From contig CM114273.1 in assembly GCA_050084515.1 (NCBI GenBank), forward strand, positions 40,424,001 through 40,488,000: a DNA stretch of 64,000 bases, in the 5' to 3' direction. Positions 20,845 through 33,095 of this stretch are shown one piece after another. The translations under genes were made by a program, and so were the position numbers. Under the pieces are notes generated by a model, which worked only from the letters and a program-made list of their open reading frames with translations, searched no databases and was not told the DNA's origin. The DNA comes from Blasia pusilla (taxonomy: Eukaryota; Marchantiophyta; Marchantiopsida; Blasiales). Each line of letters begins with the position of its first letter. Position 1 is the stretch's first letter.

Positions 20845-23800
20845 TTCTTCAGAGAGGAACCCCACCTTGTTTTATCCGGGGTGAGATATGACCAAATTGT
20901 TTTCTCACTTGGATCCTCCAACGTGACTTTTTAATATTAGACTCTCAAAATAAATTTTCTTTTCACTATGCACTTTCCTTTTCTTACCATCTAATCTTTG
21001 CCTTCCATCGCTCTCTTCCTATCTCGCGTAGAAAACAGGCGTGGACACTCATCTCACCATGGAATATAGAGCATCACCCACCCATAAATAATGACATGTT
21101 CTCCTCCCCTCGACCCAAAACATGAAGTGTACCTCCACCGTTTCTCACCCACTTCCACATCGTCACAGCAAGAGCCCCAACACATCTGGAGCCCCGTGCT
21201 CTTCGTGTGGGAGACACACTTTTGCAAACTGGCAAGTGCTCGAGGTTTCAACGACATCACTTTCTAGTACGTGTACTTTGATCGATTAGATTCTTTTTGG
21301 AGCTTCCCATGACACAAGTTCACTTTGACGTCATGCAACGGGGGAGTAGAATAAGTAAAATAAAACATTCTCTACTTTCGTTGTGTTTCAAAACGGGCAA
21401 TAATGGTGGGGGGAAAGGGGGGGGATCTACTGGAACTATGAAAAGTTCCCTATGGAATTTCGTGTTGTGATTGACACTCTTTTTTAACCATGTGAATATA
21501 AGTCTCTCGACCGCCAAGCGGTTATATTTGACATATAAATTGGGTGCACTTTTGCATGTGGTTGGTGTGGCTTGCTACAACGACGAAATGTGTTGTTGAG
21601 GAGGACACATTAATTCGTGCTCTTTTTTTTGGAGCATATGGTGTTCGTCGAGTCTTTTTAGGGGTCAATGTGCTAAATCCATAATGGGTTCTGCCTAAAT
21701 CCATAATGGCCTCTGGTACTTCATAAATCACCCATATGAGATAAAGAAAAAGGAAGATATGGTCACTATTAGTATGGTGCACCATAAGCTTTTCTCATGG
21801 TCGGATTGGATCATTTAGATTAGATGATCCACACAAAGTCTACGTCCCTGTTTTTTGAGCATATTTTTTAAGATTAAATATAAAAACTCCTCTCCTTTTT
21901 TCTTTTTATTTTGAAAGCTATCACATGAACGCTAGAAAGGGGGAAGATTTCCTCATTTGTTGTTTTTCTTTTCCTTTTGAATTTTATGATTTGAAAGGGG
22001 TCAGTTTTATTTTCCTTTTTCTTCTAAAATATTTTTTTATATATAATCATCAATTATAAGGGGAAAATGAGGAAAAAAGTTTTTAAAAGAATGGGATCCG
22101 GGAAACCAAACAAATGCGAGCACATCCGCATTTTAAGGACTGACATACATGAATTTAAAGTACTGGTTTCGAAGGTTACAAGTTTCTTCATTTGTAAGTT
22201 TCCTTTATAACTTATATGTGTTATGACTTGAAAAGGTTCTATTATATCCTTGTTTATTTTTCAGAAATTAATTAAATATAAAAATCTAATTTAATTTATT
22301 AGATATATATATGAGCAATCACTCATTTTTAGGATTAAAATTTATTAATTTTAAATATTATTTTCAGAGCTTAAATATTAGGTTTAAAAGGAAACATGCA
22401 TATTAAATATAAGGGGGAGGGTTTGGTTAGGTTTTGGAGATTTTTTCTTCTTGTTGCAATCGTTATGATTTGAAAAGTTTCTAGTGTTTCCCATTTTTAT
22501 CTCCAAACATTAGAAGTATCGTAAAGTATAATGGGAAAATGAGAACAAAAGACGTATAAAGAGAAAAGGATGTGGAGAAAAAAAAGTATATATTTATTTA
22601 AAATATTAGCTAACAAGTACTGAACTCTCTTTTTTATTTTTATTTTAAATGAAAGTGTCACTTTTAGCTTCTTTGTTATGACCGATTAAGAGGATACTTG
22701 GGACTCTCAAATATCCCTAATTAATAAATTTTTGGATTTCAAACCGGAGAAAATAAATTTATTTATTTTTTAGGAAGGTGTCACTATTCACTTCTTTGCC
22801 ATGGTGGATTAAGAGGGATACTCATGACTCTAAGTGTCAACAAGTTATGTTTTCTTTTGGGTCGATGTCCAAGAACAAGAATTCATGACGCTTTTATATT
22901 TCCAAGGCTCAAGTTAAATCATGATCCCTCCACGTGGCATTATTTGTTACAAATCTAAGTGGTCCAAATGATTCTTACAATGAATAGGTGACTTTCATTA
23001 TGGTCCTTATTGCCTCCTTTACCAAGAAACGAGAAAGACCTAAAGTTGGCATTAGAATGTTTCTCATGGTGCTTAGAGAATTCTCTTTGTGAGGGTCTAT
23101 CTCATGAACCCTCCCAAGAAAGATCATGTGGACTTTTTGGAGATTTTTGTCATTAGAGATTATGGGTTTAATAGTAGGGAAAGCGAATGGAGACATGGTG
23201 CATAGTGAGTTTCTCTCATGGTTGGAATGGTATGTGGAAAATTGAGTCAGAAGAACATGAAAGAAGGGGAATTCTCTTTTAAAAAATGGACATGTAGTGA
23301 ATTTTAAAACCACTAATTTCTTGAATTTTTTCACTCAAATCAAAACGGATGCAGAGAATCTCCAAAGTGTCATGAGAGACAAACTAGTTTGGCCACTCCG
23401 TTACAAGTTTACTCATAGTTATTTTTAAGTAAAATTTAAAATGAGTGGAGTGGAATAGCTGAAGAGGATGTCTCAAAATCCACAATTACCAAGGAAAGGC
23501 ATGTGACATAATGTTATCCATCTTGTTAGGAGATGAAGTAGTGAGAGGGGAGACCTCGAGCCATTTGGGATTCATAGTAAAGACGTTAAAGAAAAACGAA
23601 GAGATTTTTTAACACTTATGAAAATATTTCCAATGAAGAAGTCCATTCATTATCTTATAAAAAATCTTCTTTCTAAATACTAGGTGTAGGCGTGTGCTAA
23701 GCACAAGTCATATTACCCTATACACAAATCAGATTCGGAATAGTCCAAAACCCCATTAATTGCCCATATCATCATCCCTTGAATCTACTTAGAGGCAATT

Positions 23801-24789
23801 CACCTTGAGAAATGTTCGCATATTGAAAATTTGCTTCTTTAATGGCATATGCCCTCTATTTTAATGTATCTTATTATTATTGGAGAGTGATCTTTCATTT
23901 TGTAAACACCTATCCTCTTGACATTTGACATGTTAAATCAACGAGTGTGCGATCCTTTTCCCACTCCTTTCTTAACCCACCTATCTCTTACTAGAGTACT
24001 ACAAATATTTTAAAAATTATAATTTTAGACTCAATTGTAATGTTGCGTGTATGAAAACACGTTCCAATTAAAGAGGGTGTTGTGACAAAATTACGCATTT
24101 TTATTTAAGAAAAATCATTATATTTGGGGTCGTAATAAGATCACTCATTCTATGAACCAATAAGATAACTCAAAATAATATTTAAAATATTTTTTACAGA
24201 ATTAAAATTCATTGCACGAGATTACACTAGTAATAGAAACACTTGAAGTGCATTCATGCATTAAACTATCCATCAAGATATTTAATTCTGAAAAAATACG
24301 TAAGTCCTCACTCACGACTAAATTACGAAAACCTAATTAAACAAAACCACACTAAACCTATTTCCGTCGTTCCAAACCGTGGATCCGCATTCAAGATCTC
24401 TGGTTCCAAAGCGACGTACGATTGGACGGAATGACAGACGGACAGAGTCGTCCTGTTTGGTCACGATAACTGCACACCATGATGTGTCTGCCGTAGGGGA
24501 ACCAATCAGCTACGGCCGAGCCAATGGTGTCCTCACTAGGATCTCTTCCGTCGATCGCTATTAGCCGTCGGATCATACCGTTGTCATCGGACAGTTCAAT
24601 CCCCTTACTTACTGTAGGGCGAGTGTCATCGAGGGGTTTCCGTAATTTCCGAGGTTTAGTGTAACAAGGAGTTTGGTGTCTCGTTTAGAGAAAGATTAGG
24701 ACAACGGCATGTGATCATGGAAAAAAACATTTGTTGAAATTTATGACGCTTAATTAATCAACAAATAGCTAAAGGTTGTACATGTGATT
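20698..24789. other. Intergenic, AT-rich, with small repeats
   Basis: A (TA)n microsatellite lies at about 20809-20839. Two related segments at about 22650 and 22775 (GTGTCACT--T--CTTCTTTG...GATTAAGAGG-ATACT) look like a decayed tandem duplication. 23855-24230 may be a Helitron: it starts TCTATTTTAATG and ends CACTAG before a T, but the 3' stem is weak. 24370-24620 is CG-richer without a recognised gene. Confidence 0.4.
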
Positions 24790-24972
24790 TTTGTTTGATA
24801 GGTGTTGTTGATATTTCCTCCCTTGTTGGTGATTTTGGTCATTAGGGGGTGGAGGCCCCCTTTTGTCTCTTCGGGGTCGGATTTCGGCCCGTGAGACTTT
24901 TGGCTCTCTATGCCCCCCCTTCTCTTTTGTATCCCCATGGGTTTTCCATCCAAGTTTCTATTAAAGTTTATA
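24790..24972 (+). mobile_element. 5'-truncated copy of the R2-like non-LTR element (3' end only)
   Basis: The plus strand encodes GVVDIS-LVGDFGH and TAG, matching the last residues GVADIVSAVGDFGR of the element at 1716. The same 3' UTR blocks follow: TTTTGGTC-TTAGGGGG, GGCCCCCTT, TCTATGCCCC, CTCTTTTGTAT and CCATCC. Sequence after 24972 differs and is T/A-rich. Truncation of all but the last about 180 bp is the normal outcome of incomplete target-primed reverse transcription. Confidence 0.8.
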
Positions 24973-26771
24973 TATTTCATGTGATTTCTAATTGAAAGAA
25001 GTTGTTCCCCATCCAAGAGGAAAATTTGTAATTGAAAGAAGATGCCACACTTCACCTTTGGATCCCCACCATTGAGAAAACACGGCATGAATAAAAGGAG
25101 ATGGAGGATATGTCGGAAGTATAAGGGGAGAGTCAAATTGTCTATAGCACCTAGAGCACACGTGTTTTGGGAGGACGATATTCCCTAATACCCTAAATCC
25201 TAAACGATACCATTTATTGATGCTCGAATGGTCGCCTTGGAGGAGAAGTTTTGAATTTGCGGAATGGTTTCCGCAAAAATTCATGGATACCATTCCGAGC
25301 CAACCACAAGCATCCGCACCCGATTTCAAACTTGCGACCTTCTTGATGCCTATGTAACTAAATTTCCACATTTTTTCAAAAAAGGGGGAACTCCCTAAAG
25401 AAACTGAAACAAATGGGACACGTGTCTATTGAGTGTGCAACCCGACACTTTTCCATGTAAAGATCCTTTCAAGTTTCTTGAGTCTCTTCCCATTGGGGTC
25501 ACCTTAGATGGATTTTCTACTATCGGCTCTATGGTAGCCCCTAGAATCGCTCTCCTAATGTAGGGTCTTTTCTTTTTTACTATTAATACCTTTAATTAAA
25601 AATCACATTTCATGAAAAAAAAACCGAAATAAAAATTTCCAAAATTTAATAATTCATGAAAAAAAATCTGAATATTTTAATGATATAATTTTAAGAACGA
25701 AAAGGAATCAAAGCCAAGGATATTACGAACTAAACCTTTTGAATTTTGAATTCCTTGTAAAATGCTAAAACTAGTAGAAATAGAATCTAGTTTTGAATTG
25801 GAAATTTAGTCAAATACATTACACTTCAACTTAGATTATATCCCCACCACTCGGTAGAGTCACACACATTTTCCCTTAGATATTTATACTTTTCCCCCTC
25901 CATTTTTTGGACGTATTGATATCAAAATCCTCCATCAAATGTTATAATATTTGAGCAAAATATAAATATTAAATTAGAGTAAGTGTCTCTTTACCAAGAG
26001 GGAGGCGATGTAGTCAAATTTTGGAAAATTCATACCGAAAAAAGTCTCAATTTTTTATTAGGAGGTATATGGAACCTAGCATGGAACTTCTCACCCCAAA
26101 AACCTCTTTGGTATTACATTCTACAAATCAAGACAAACAACCCTTCGAGTGGATCAAAATAAACCTTCAATTGGATATGGGATGCTGGACCAAAATTTTA
26201 TCACATGATACAAGATAACCATATCGAGTCCCAAAACATTTCCTCTTTTTCTTCTAAGAGCATCTTAATTTTCACATTCCTACAACTAGTCTAGGGGAGA
26301 AACAAATGAATTATATTTCAAAAAGTACCATTGATTTTGAGATATTATGAGGAGATTCCTCAAAAAAATCTCTGACCCGACACCTCAAGATTTGATAGAT
26401 TTGCATGGTATGATAGGATATTATCATAAGACGTTACTTTGATGAGGGTAAATACTTGTAGTTATTAAAAAGAAATGATATGAAATAAGTTGTGAAGAAA
26501 ATGAAAAATCATGAGCTAAATTATCATGAAATTATTCTTAGAGATTTGAAAGAAACCCCAACCAAGATAAACGAAGAGTTTGGAAGATTCATATCATAAA
26601 CAACGCTAGATTCATCATTATTACCAACTAACTTCTCAAGGCCATAAAACATATTCTTACATGGAGTCTATATTTGTGCACATAAACACACAAAGTACAT
26701 ACATAGAGGCTCCACAATTGCCCCCAAATCTATCCTCAAATTGATGGGGATCCATACATATATATATATAT
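24973..26771. other. Intergenic, AT-rich
   Basis: No gene or recognisable element was found. The segment ends in a (TA)n run at about 26757-26771, which served as the insertion site of the chromovirus. Confidence 0.4.
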
Positions 26772-27801
26772 TGTCGTGCGCCTACTCTCCTTGAACGTTA
26801 ATCTTGTTTGTTGCGGAAGCGTGCGTTCAGTAGGTCACGCTCTCAACGCTGATCTGCATCCAAACACGCACTTCGGTTAGTCGGGTCTTGGATCAATCAG
26901 CGGGATTACTTTCCGAGTTCTCATCTCGGACTCTCTCTTCAAGCTCAACCTTCCTAGTTTCGCGGTTTCCAACACGGGCAAGTCTCGAAAGACTTGGGAC
27001 ATACTTTATGGTCGGTTCAGGAACCTGAAACGACGTTTCGCGCCTAGCGGTTCCAACTGTCCGATGAACATCCAATGAGTTCCTCACCAAGACTCGCACG
27101 AAGTGAATCTCGGGTTGGAATCCAAGTGTGGCGTACAAATTCCACTCCCTTGGATCAGGTTTGGGTTTCGGGTTTTCGCGCCAAACTCCCGTTTCATCCC
27201 GTGCCTCTGAAACGCCGTTTGGCGCCCAGAGTGGGGTTTCGTTTCCCGAGACATCTCAGAGAAGGTACTCCCCTTACTAGTACTTCTGGGGATCTCCGGG
27301 GGCCCCCTACATTTAGGGAAAGACACCCGGGCCCCTCCAATTGGCCCTCAACCCGATTGCTCTCTGAATCGTTTTCGGCCAATATCTCAGCCTGTACTTA
27401 TGCGTTTGCTGAGATCATTGGTGCATTGGAAGCGTCTCAAGATCAGCTTTCCAACGCGCCCTTACTTGTCCCGAACGCATCTTGGAGCTCAACGTTATGG
27501 TCCTAAACACAGTCAGATTCTCCCAAACGCTAGCCGTGTTCCAAACTGGTTCTCACCTCTTTGGCAACCAACCTCCAAGACTCAACTCATCTCAAGTCTC
27601 GGCTCGCGTTTGGTCTAGGTTTCCTGGTCGTGACCACTAACGCATGAAACGCACAACTGTTCGCGTTTCGTCTCTTAGGCTTTTCCAAGAGACTCTTCCA
27701 AACGCCTCTCCAAAGCGCAAACCTCGCGGCGTGAGTTCCTTTGAGTTCTGATGTTTCGCTTGGCGCGTATTTGGTGTTGTTTGGTTATGAGGGTCGCGAC
27801 A
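26772..27801 (-). repeat. 3' LTR of the chromovirus
   Basis: Almost identical to the copy at 33096-34128. In element orientation it is preceded by the purine-rich tract at 27802-27816. It follows the TATAT flank at 26767-26771. Confidence 0.95.
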
Positions 27802-27816
27802 CTCACCCCTCCTTAG
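27802..27816 (-). other. Polypurine tract
   Basis: The minus strand reads CTAAGGAGGGGTGAG immediately before the 3' LTR, the expected plus-strand priming site. Confidence 0.85.
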
Positions 27817-28496
27817 AAGGTTGATGTCCTCATCAACGCAAACCTTATTGATGTTAAGTTCTGGGAAGCCGACCCCTTGACACAGAATCGCGTTGTGGTA
27901 GCTAACCCGCAATTCCTCTTTTTGGCTTAAGTCTTAGGTTTGTCGCTTGCAGCACTTAGACTTCTTAGCTTATGCTTTCTGATGCGCCTAGACTAGTTCG
28001 GCCGAACTAATCTAACTATCAAAATAAGCTCACTAAGTCTGCAACCTAACACTTCACTCACTATTTGTAAACAACCGCCTGTCTACCTAGCCAACTCGTA
28101 CTACTTTTGGGTCACATGTATTCCACCTAGGCGCGTCACTAAGTTCAGTCATGAAACATGAATGAGATCACCACAAACCCCAAGACAAACTCATCTGCCC
28201 CGCCGACGTTAGGGCGAGCCCAAATGCTAGTACTTCAACACTTGGTCCTGATCTAGATGCCTTATCTGAATACAAGCTCTCACCTCAAATACTCATTGTT
28301 TGGTCTCCTTGACTTACATCCTAAGCATATGAAGAACTACTCATTGCCTTGCACAAACCAAACTCAAAATTACAATACAAGCATCGAATCTCCAAATCCA
28401 TGTCTTCTTTATTGCAACAACTAAACCTTTCTAGTTACAACGGGTTATCGGCCCAAGCTTTCCGGTCACAAGTTATGTCCATTGCTTCACCATGTA
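27817..28496. other. 3' untranslated internal region of the chromovirus
   Basis: About 680 bp between the chromodomain stop and the polypurine tract. No second open reading frame is visible in element orientation. Confidence 0.6.
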
Positions 28497-29573
28497 CTAA
28501 CGCACGTGCCTTTCTTGCATCCATCTGAAGTCACGCAATGCTTCTTGCGCATGTTCTAGATCCGCCTCCGCAATCCAAGTTGCCTCTTTCACATGATAGC
28601 CTTTCCACTTGACCAAGTACTGCGATTGGTGGCCCCTACGTCTGGAACGCAGAATAGTCTCAACCTCGAACTCTGGTTCCTCATTTTGATGACCGGTTGT
28701 GGTCTCAACATCCTCCTTCGCTCCGGACGTACATTGTCTTGAAGATACTTCTTCAATAATGACACATGGAAAGTCGGGTGAATCTTGAACTCGTTTGGCG
28801 GCTCAATGTGTACACATCCTCAAACGGCCTTGCCTTGATCACATCTGGTCCAAAGATACTTGGTGACAATTTCGCGGACAATTCTTTCGGAAGAGTGAGA
28901 TTCTTAACACTCAACCACACTTGTTCCCCAACTTGAAACTCACATGGCGCCGACTTTTGTTAGCATGCTTTACGTACCTTAGTTGAGCCTTGGCGAGACT
29001 TTTTCTCGCTTCGCTCTTGTCGTTTCTGCATTTCCACTAACAAACATTCCGCCGTTGTTTGACGAGTGTGTGTCGATGTATTGCCCTTCGAAAGAGCTAA
29101 GTCAAGAGGCCCTTCCGGTTCTCTTTGATACGCGAAGAAACGGAGATTCTCGGTTGCGAGAATGCTTAGTCGAGTTGTAACAATACTCAGCCATACTTAA
29201 CCACTTGGCCCAATCTCTTTGGTCCGCACTCACGTAATTCCGTAAGTATTGGTTTACGACCGAAGTTTACTTTTTCCGTTTGCCCATCCGTTTGAGGATG
29301 GAAGGCCGCACTAAAGCTGAGTTTGGTCGGAACCTCCTGAATAGATGTTTCAAAAGGCACGGTAAACTTCGGATCCCGATCGGACTCAATGCTCCTAGGC
29401 AATCCGTGCGCACGCCACCAACCATCTAGGAATAGTCGGGAAGTCGTGTAGGCCGTCGCAGACTCTCTCGTCGACACAAACCTCCCCAACTTGCTAAACC
29501 GATCAACTATCACAAGTGTAGCGTTGTATCCCTCAGATTCTGGAAGACTCGTAATGAAATCCATGCTAATGCT
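28497..29573 (-). pseudogene. Chromovirus integrase core and C-terminal chromodomain
   Basis: From 29564 the frame reads MDFITSLPESEGYNATLVI, with catalytic D in VDRFSKLGRF and SDRDPKF and E in HPQTDGQTEKVN. After QTEKVN the frame shifts; further remnants follow. At 28497-28685 a clean segment reads EPEFEVETIL, RRRGHQSQYLVKWKGY, KEATWIAEADLEHA and LRDF, then TAG. This is a chromodomain with cage-type residues F, W and Y in place of the classical Y, W and Y. Known biology: chromodomains at the integrase C terminus direct chromoviruses to chromatin marked by histone H3 methylation. Confidence 0.9.
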
Positions 29574-31640
29574 TTACAAGGGTTCCTCCGGGATTGGCAA
29601 AGGATGAAGTAAACCTTGTTTCTTCGCATAAGACACGCGGTTCACCTGGCAGGTCACGCATGTTTTCACATATTGAACAACATCTTCCTTCATGTTGGGC
29701 CAGAAGAACCTCTTAGACAAAACAGCAAGAGTGGATTTCTCCCCTTTGTGTCCCGCCAAAGGTCCATCATGACATTCCACAAACACCTTGGTCCGTAGCT
29801 TGCCTTGGCCTACATAGATCCTACTCTGCTTAAACCTTAGCAAGCCATGTCTCAAACTCAGATTGGCCACCTTCTCGCCCCACTTTAACTTCCCAAGGTA
29901 CTCCCTCGCTTGCTCATCCTTCATGTATCCTTCACGAATCCTTCTTTCCAGGTCTGTTTCATTAGGGAACATTGCTCTCAACACTTGTGTCGTCGATGGC
30001 ATGTGTTCATCCCTGCGACTTAACGCATCTGGAATGACATTGTCTTTCCCCGGCTTGTGGATTAGCTCCACATTCATCAACGCCAAGGTATCATGCCACC
30101 GAAGTTGTTTTGGCGTCACGCGATCCTGGGTCTCAAAATACTTGAGCGATATGTTATCGGTGAATACTCGAGTCCTGTGAAGTCCCAAATAGTGACGCCA
30201 CTTCCTCAAGCAATGAACCACCGCAAACAACTCTTTCTCATGAGTAGGCCATCTCCTTTCGGTGTCGGTCAGCTTCTTGCTTTCGTATGCTACAGGTCTC
30301 CCTTTTTGCACCAACATTCCAGCAATCGCGAAATCACTAGCATCCGTGTGCACCTCGAACGGTTGTTCAAACTCCGGCAGTTTCAGAACTGATTCCTGCG
30401 AGAGGATCTCTTTGACTCGATTGAACGCTTTATCCACTTCCTCGGTCCATGTAGTATTGGCAAACTTTGCGGTCCAATCCGTGAGAGGTTTCACTATGCC
30501 CGAAAAGTTCTTCACGTATGTCCGGTAAAACTGGACAGCTCCGATGAACCTTCTCATCCCCATCACCGTGGAAGGCGGTTCCCATTCGGCAATCGCGCTC
30601 ACCTTTTCCATGTCTGGACTCACTCCATCCGCACTAACCACATGCCCCAAGAACTTGATCTTCGTCAAACCGAACTCACTCTTATCCGCATTCGCATACA
30701 ACTTGTTTGCCCTAAGTTTCTCAAACACCGTCTTCAAATGTCGAGCGTGCTCCTCTAGTGTTTTCGAATAGATGAGTATGTCATCTATATAGATGATCAC
30801 AAACTCATCCGTCTCCTTGTGAAAGATGGAGTTCATCAAAGTGGTAAACGTCGGAGGCGCATTACAAAGACCGAAAGGCATTACTACAAACTCGAACGAA
30901 CCGTATCTCGTCCTACAGGAAGTCTTCTCTACATCCGCTTCGGCAATCCGAATCTGATAATATCCTGATTTCAGGTCAATCCGGCTGAAATACTTGGCAC
31001 CCGACAATCGATCAAAGAGGTCATCCATCCTCGGTAGAGGATAGTTATTCTTACCGTCACTTTATTCAGGTAGCAGCGATAATCAACATAGAGTCTCAAC
31101 TTCCCATCCTTCTTCTTGACAAAGAGGACGGGCGCCCCATAAGGTGACTTGCTTGTTCGGATGTAACCTCTCTCTAGGAGTTCACCCAACTGTTTCTTCA
31201 ACTCAGCAAGTTCCTCTTGATTCAACCTATATGGTGCCTTTGAAGGTGGTTGAGATCTGGTATCACCTCAATCTTATGATCAACCGCCCTATGTGGTGGC
31301 AACTCGTCGGAAGCTCCTTAGTCAACACATCTTCAAATTCTTTCACAACTCTCTTGAGTGTTTCAGGGATCCCCTTTGAAGCTGAGTTCTGATCTCTGCA
31401 TCTCACGCTTGCATCATCCTCTACTCGTCTCATCAAGCAAAGGAATCCTTCCTCTAACTCGGCCAAACTCGTCCTCGTGATGGCGTTCACCAACTCCGTC
31501 TTTCTAGGCACCTCACGAACCAATCTGACGTCCGTCCGTTTGCCGTTAACCAAGACGCTTAACCTCAAAGGTCTCCGCCTCAGTTCCACCTCATACGCAT
31601 CCAAGAACATGTTCCCCAAGACTCGTCGATACCGTCCATC
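29574..31640 (-). pseudogene. Chromovirus pol: RT, RNase H, integrase zinc domain
   Basis: After the stop at 31641 the frame resumes with VLGNMFLDAYEVELRR (about 31590) and runs to a stop at 31263. RT then begins at 31225 with [20 protein letters not shown] and [15 protein letters not shown] 1-nt deletion at about 31045 shifts into the 484-codon frame 31028-29574. There follow NAPPTF, YIDDILIYSKT (about 30770-30800, catalytic DD intact), RNase H with HTDASDFAI, HEKELFAVV and FTDN, HKPGKDN-PDALSRR, and the integrase H-x-H / CVTC zinc domain at about 29650-29780. The frame ends with TAA at 29574, just before the integrase core. Catalytic residues are intact, but the polyprotein is split at least three times. 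Confidence 0.92.
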
Positions 31641-32943
31641 TCAAAGCGTAAAATTCTCCTTCAACTCAAATACTCCGCATCTCACAACTAGCCCTAAAAC
31701 CAGATCTGATGTCTGGTGGGACTTGCCTCTCGCGAATCCTACCCTAATGGGTTCATCCGCCTTGGTGGTTGGCAATCCCAACGTTTTTACGATTCTCAGA
31801 CTCAAGAATGAGTGCGAAGCACCTGTATCAACGAGCAACATCACATCGCGATTAGCGATCTTGGATCCTAGGTAAACCAAATTGGGCGTTCTCTTGGTGA
31901 GTTGTAGAGATGTATCTAGATCTCCCTCCGATAAATGCTTAGCGGCAAACGCAATCATACTCGGTTTACTAACCTTGGGCCTAACACATTCCTTAGCCAT
32001 ATGCCCGGGTTCGCCATAATTGTAGCAAATCATTTTGGCATTCGCTGACTTCGTAAACGGCGGCCCCTTTGGCTTCGCGTTGAGTTCCACTCGTTTCGCC
32101 GCTGGGGCGAGAGACCCTCCGTGGTCACGCTCACCCCCATTCCAAACCCTCTTGGATGTCCCTTTATTCTTCTGTAACTTAGAAAAACTTTTTGTCTCAA
32201 AGGGTTTCGGGTGTTGGACTTCATCGTCCCAAATCCGCTCGGCTAGTCTCAAGAGGTCCACGCACGTCTCTGGGATGTGAGGCATATGAAAGAGAGCCTT
32301 CTCGGCACTCGGTTTGAGCCCACTTAGGAATATCACCTTTTTAGTATGTTCATCCGTGGAAAGTGCACTCATGAGCGCACTAAACTCTCGCACATAAGCG
32401 CCAAGTGATCCACTCTGGCGCAACCTCACCACCTCCATGCCATCGCGGTACTCCTGATATTCCGGAGTGAATCGGTTCCCAATCAACTCCTTGAAATCTT
32501 CCCAGCTCAACGTTTTCCCACGACCTAGATGTTCTTTGCGGTGAGTCGTCCACCAATGGAGAGCGTGATCCTTCGTAAACGTGACCGCTCTGATCACCTT
32601 GTCTTGTTCATCTGCCTTTTGCGCTTCGAAATAGAGTTCGAGTTCCGTTAGAAACTCGCTCACTTTCCGAGAACATCTTCCTCGAGATCACCTTGCTCTG
32701 TTCAGCCATCTGGTCTGCCATCACCTTCATCAATCCCATCATTTGGGTATAAAAGGCCGGATCGTTTAAGTTTGGACCCGAAGGTCCCGCGGAAAGATTT
32801 TCGGTTGGAACATCCTCATGTCTGGGACTCGGCACTTCGGGAGTCGCAAATTCCACCTCCGGCTCTCGGTCCGTCATTGATTCGTCTCTTGGCTTCTTTG
32901 CTTTGACTCGCGGTTTCCTCGGTTCTTCACCCTTGGTCGCCAT
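31641..32943 (-). pseudogene. Chromovirus gag and protease
   Basis: A start at 32943 opens a 111-codon frame (charged N terminus, DPAFYTQMMGLMKVMADQM), but the gag core continues in another frame from about 32663 (EFLTELELYFEAQKADEQ, FTKDHALHWWTTH, FKELIGNRFTPEYQEYRDG), so one frameshift lies near 32665-32690. The zinc knuckle at about 31986-32026 reads CYNYGEPGHMAKEC: the second Cys of CCHC is Tyr, so zinc binding is probably lost. The protease has LLVDTGASHSFLS at about 31810-31845. The frame stops with TGA at 31641 inside the usual FTL-C...DGI..VLGN segment. Gag packages RNA; the aspartic protease matures the polyprotein. Confidence 0.9.
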
Positions 32944-33075
32944 TTGTGAGTCGTCGCCTTTTCTCAGATCTCCTCCTCGCCTCTTGCGTTCCTCCTCGGC
33001 GTCGCGGTCTTCCGGCTACCTTGAGTTCTCCCCAAACGTCCAGATCTTCAACGACCCCAAGTTCACGCTCATCAA
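32944..33075 (-). other. Chromovirus 5' leader
   Basis: About 130 bp between the PBS and the gag start at 32943. It is unremarkable apart from CT/GA-rich stretches; it would hold the packaging signal (inference). Confidence 0.6.
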
Positions 33076-33093
33076 GGAATTGCTCTGATACCA
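33076..33093 (-). other. Primer binding site (initiator tRNA-Met)
   Basis: The minus strand reads TGGTATCAGAGCAATTC, two bases after the end of the 5' LTR. This is the canonical complement of the 3' end of plant initiator tRNA-Met used to prime reverse transcription. Confidence 0.93.
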
Positions 33094-33095
33094 CG

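Noticed and set aside
24370-24620. Possible gene in a CG-richer segment
   Set aside because: Open frames of about 60 codons on both strands without similarity; could equally be a terminal region of a DNA transposon, but no inverted repeat was confirmed.
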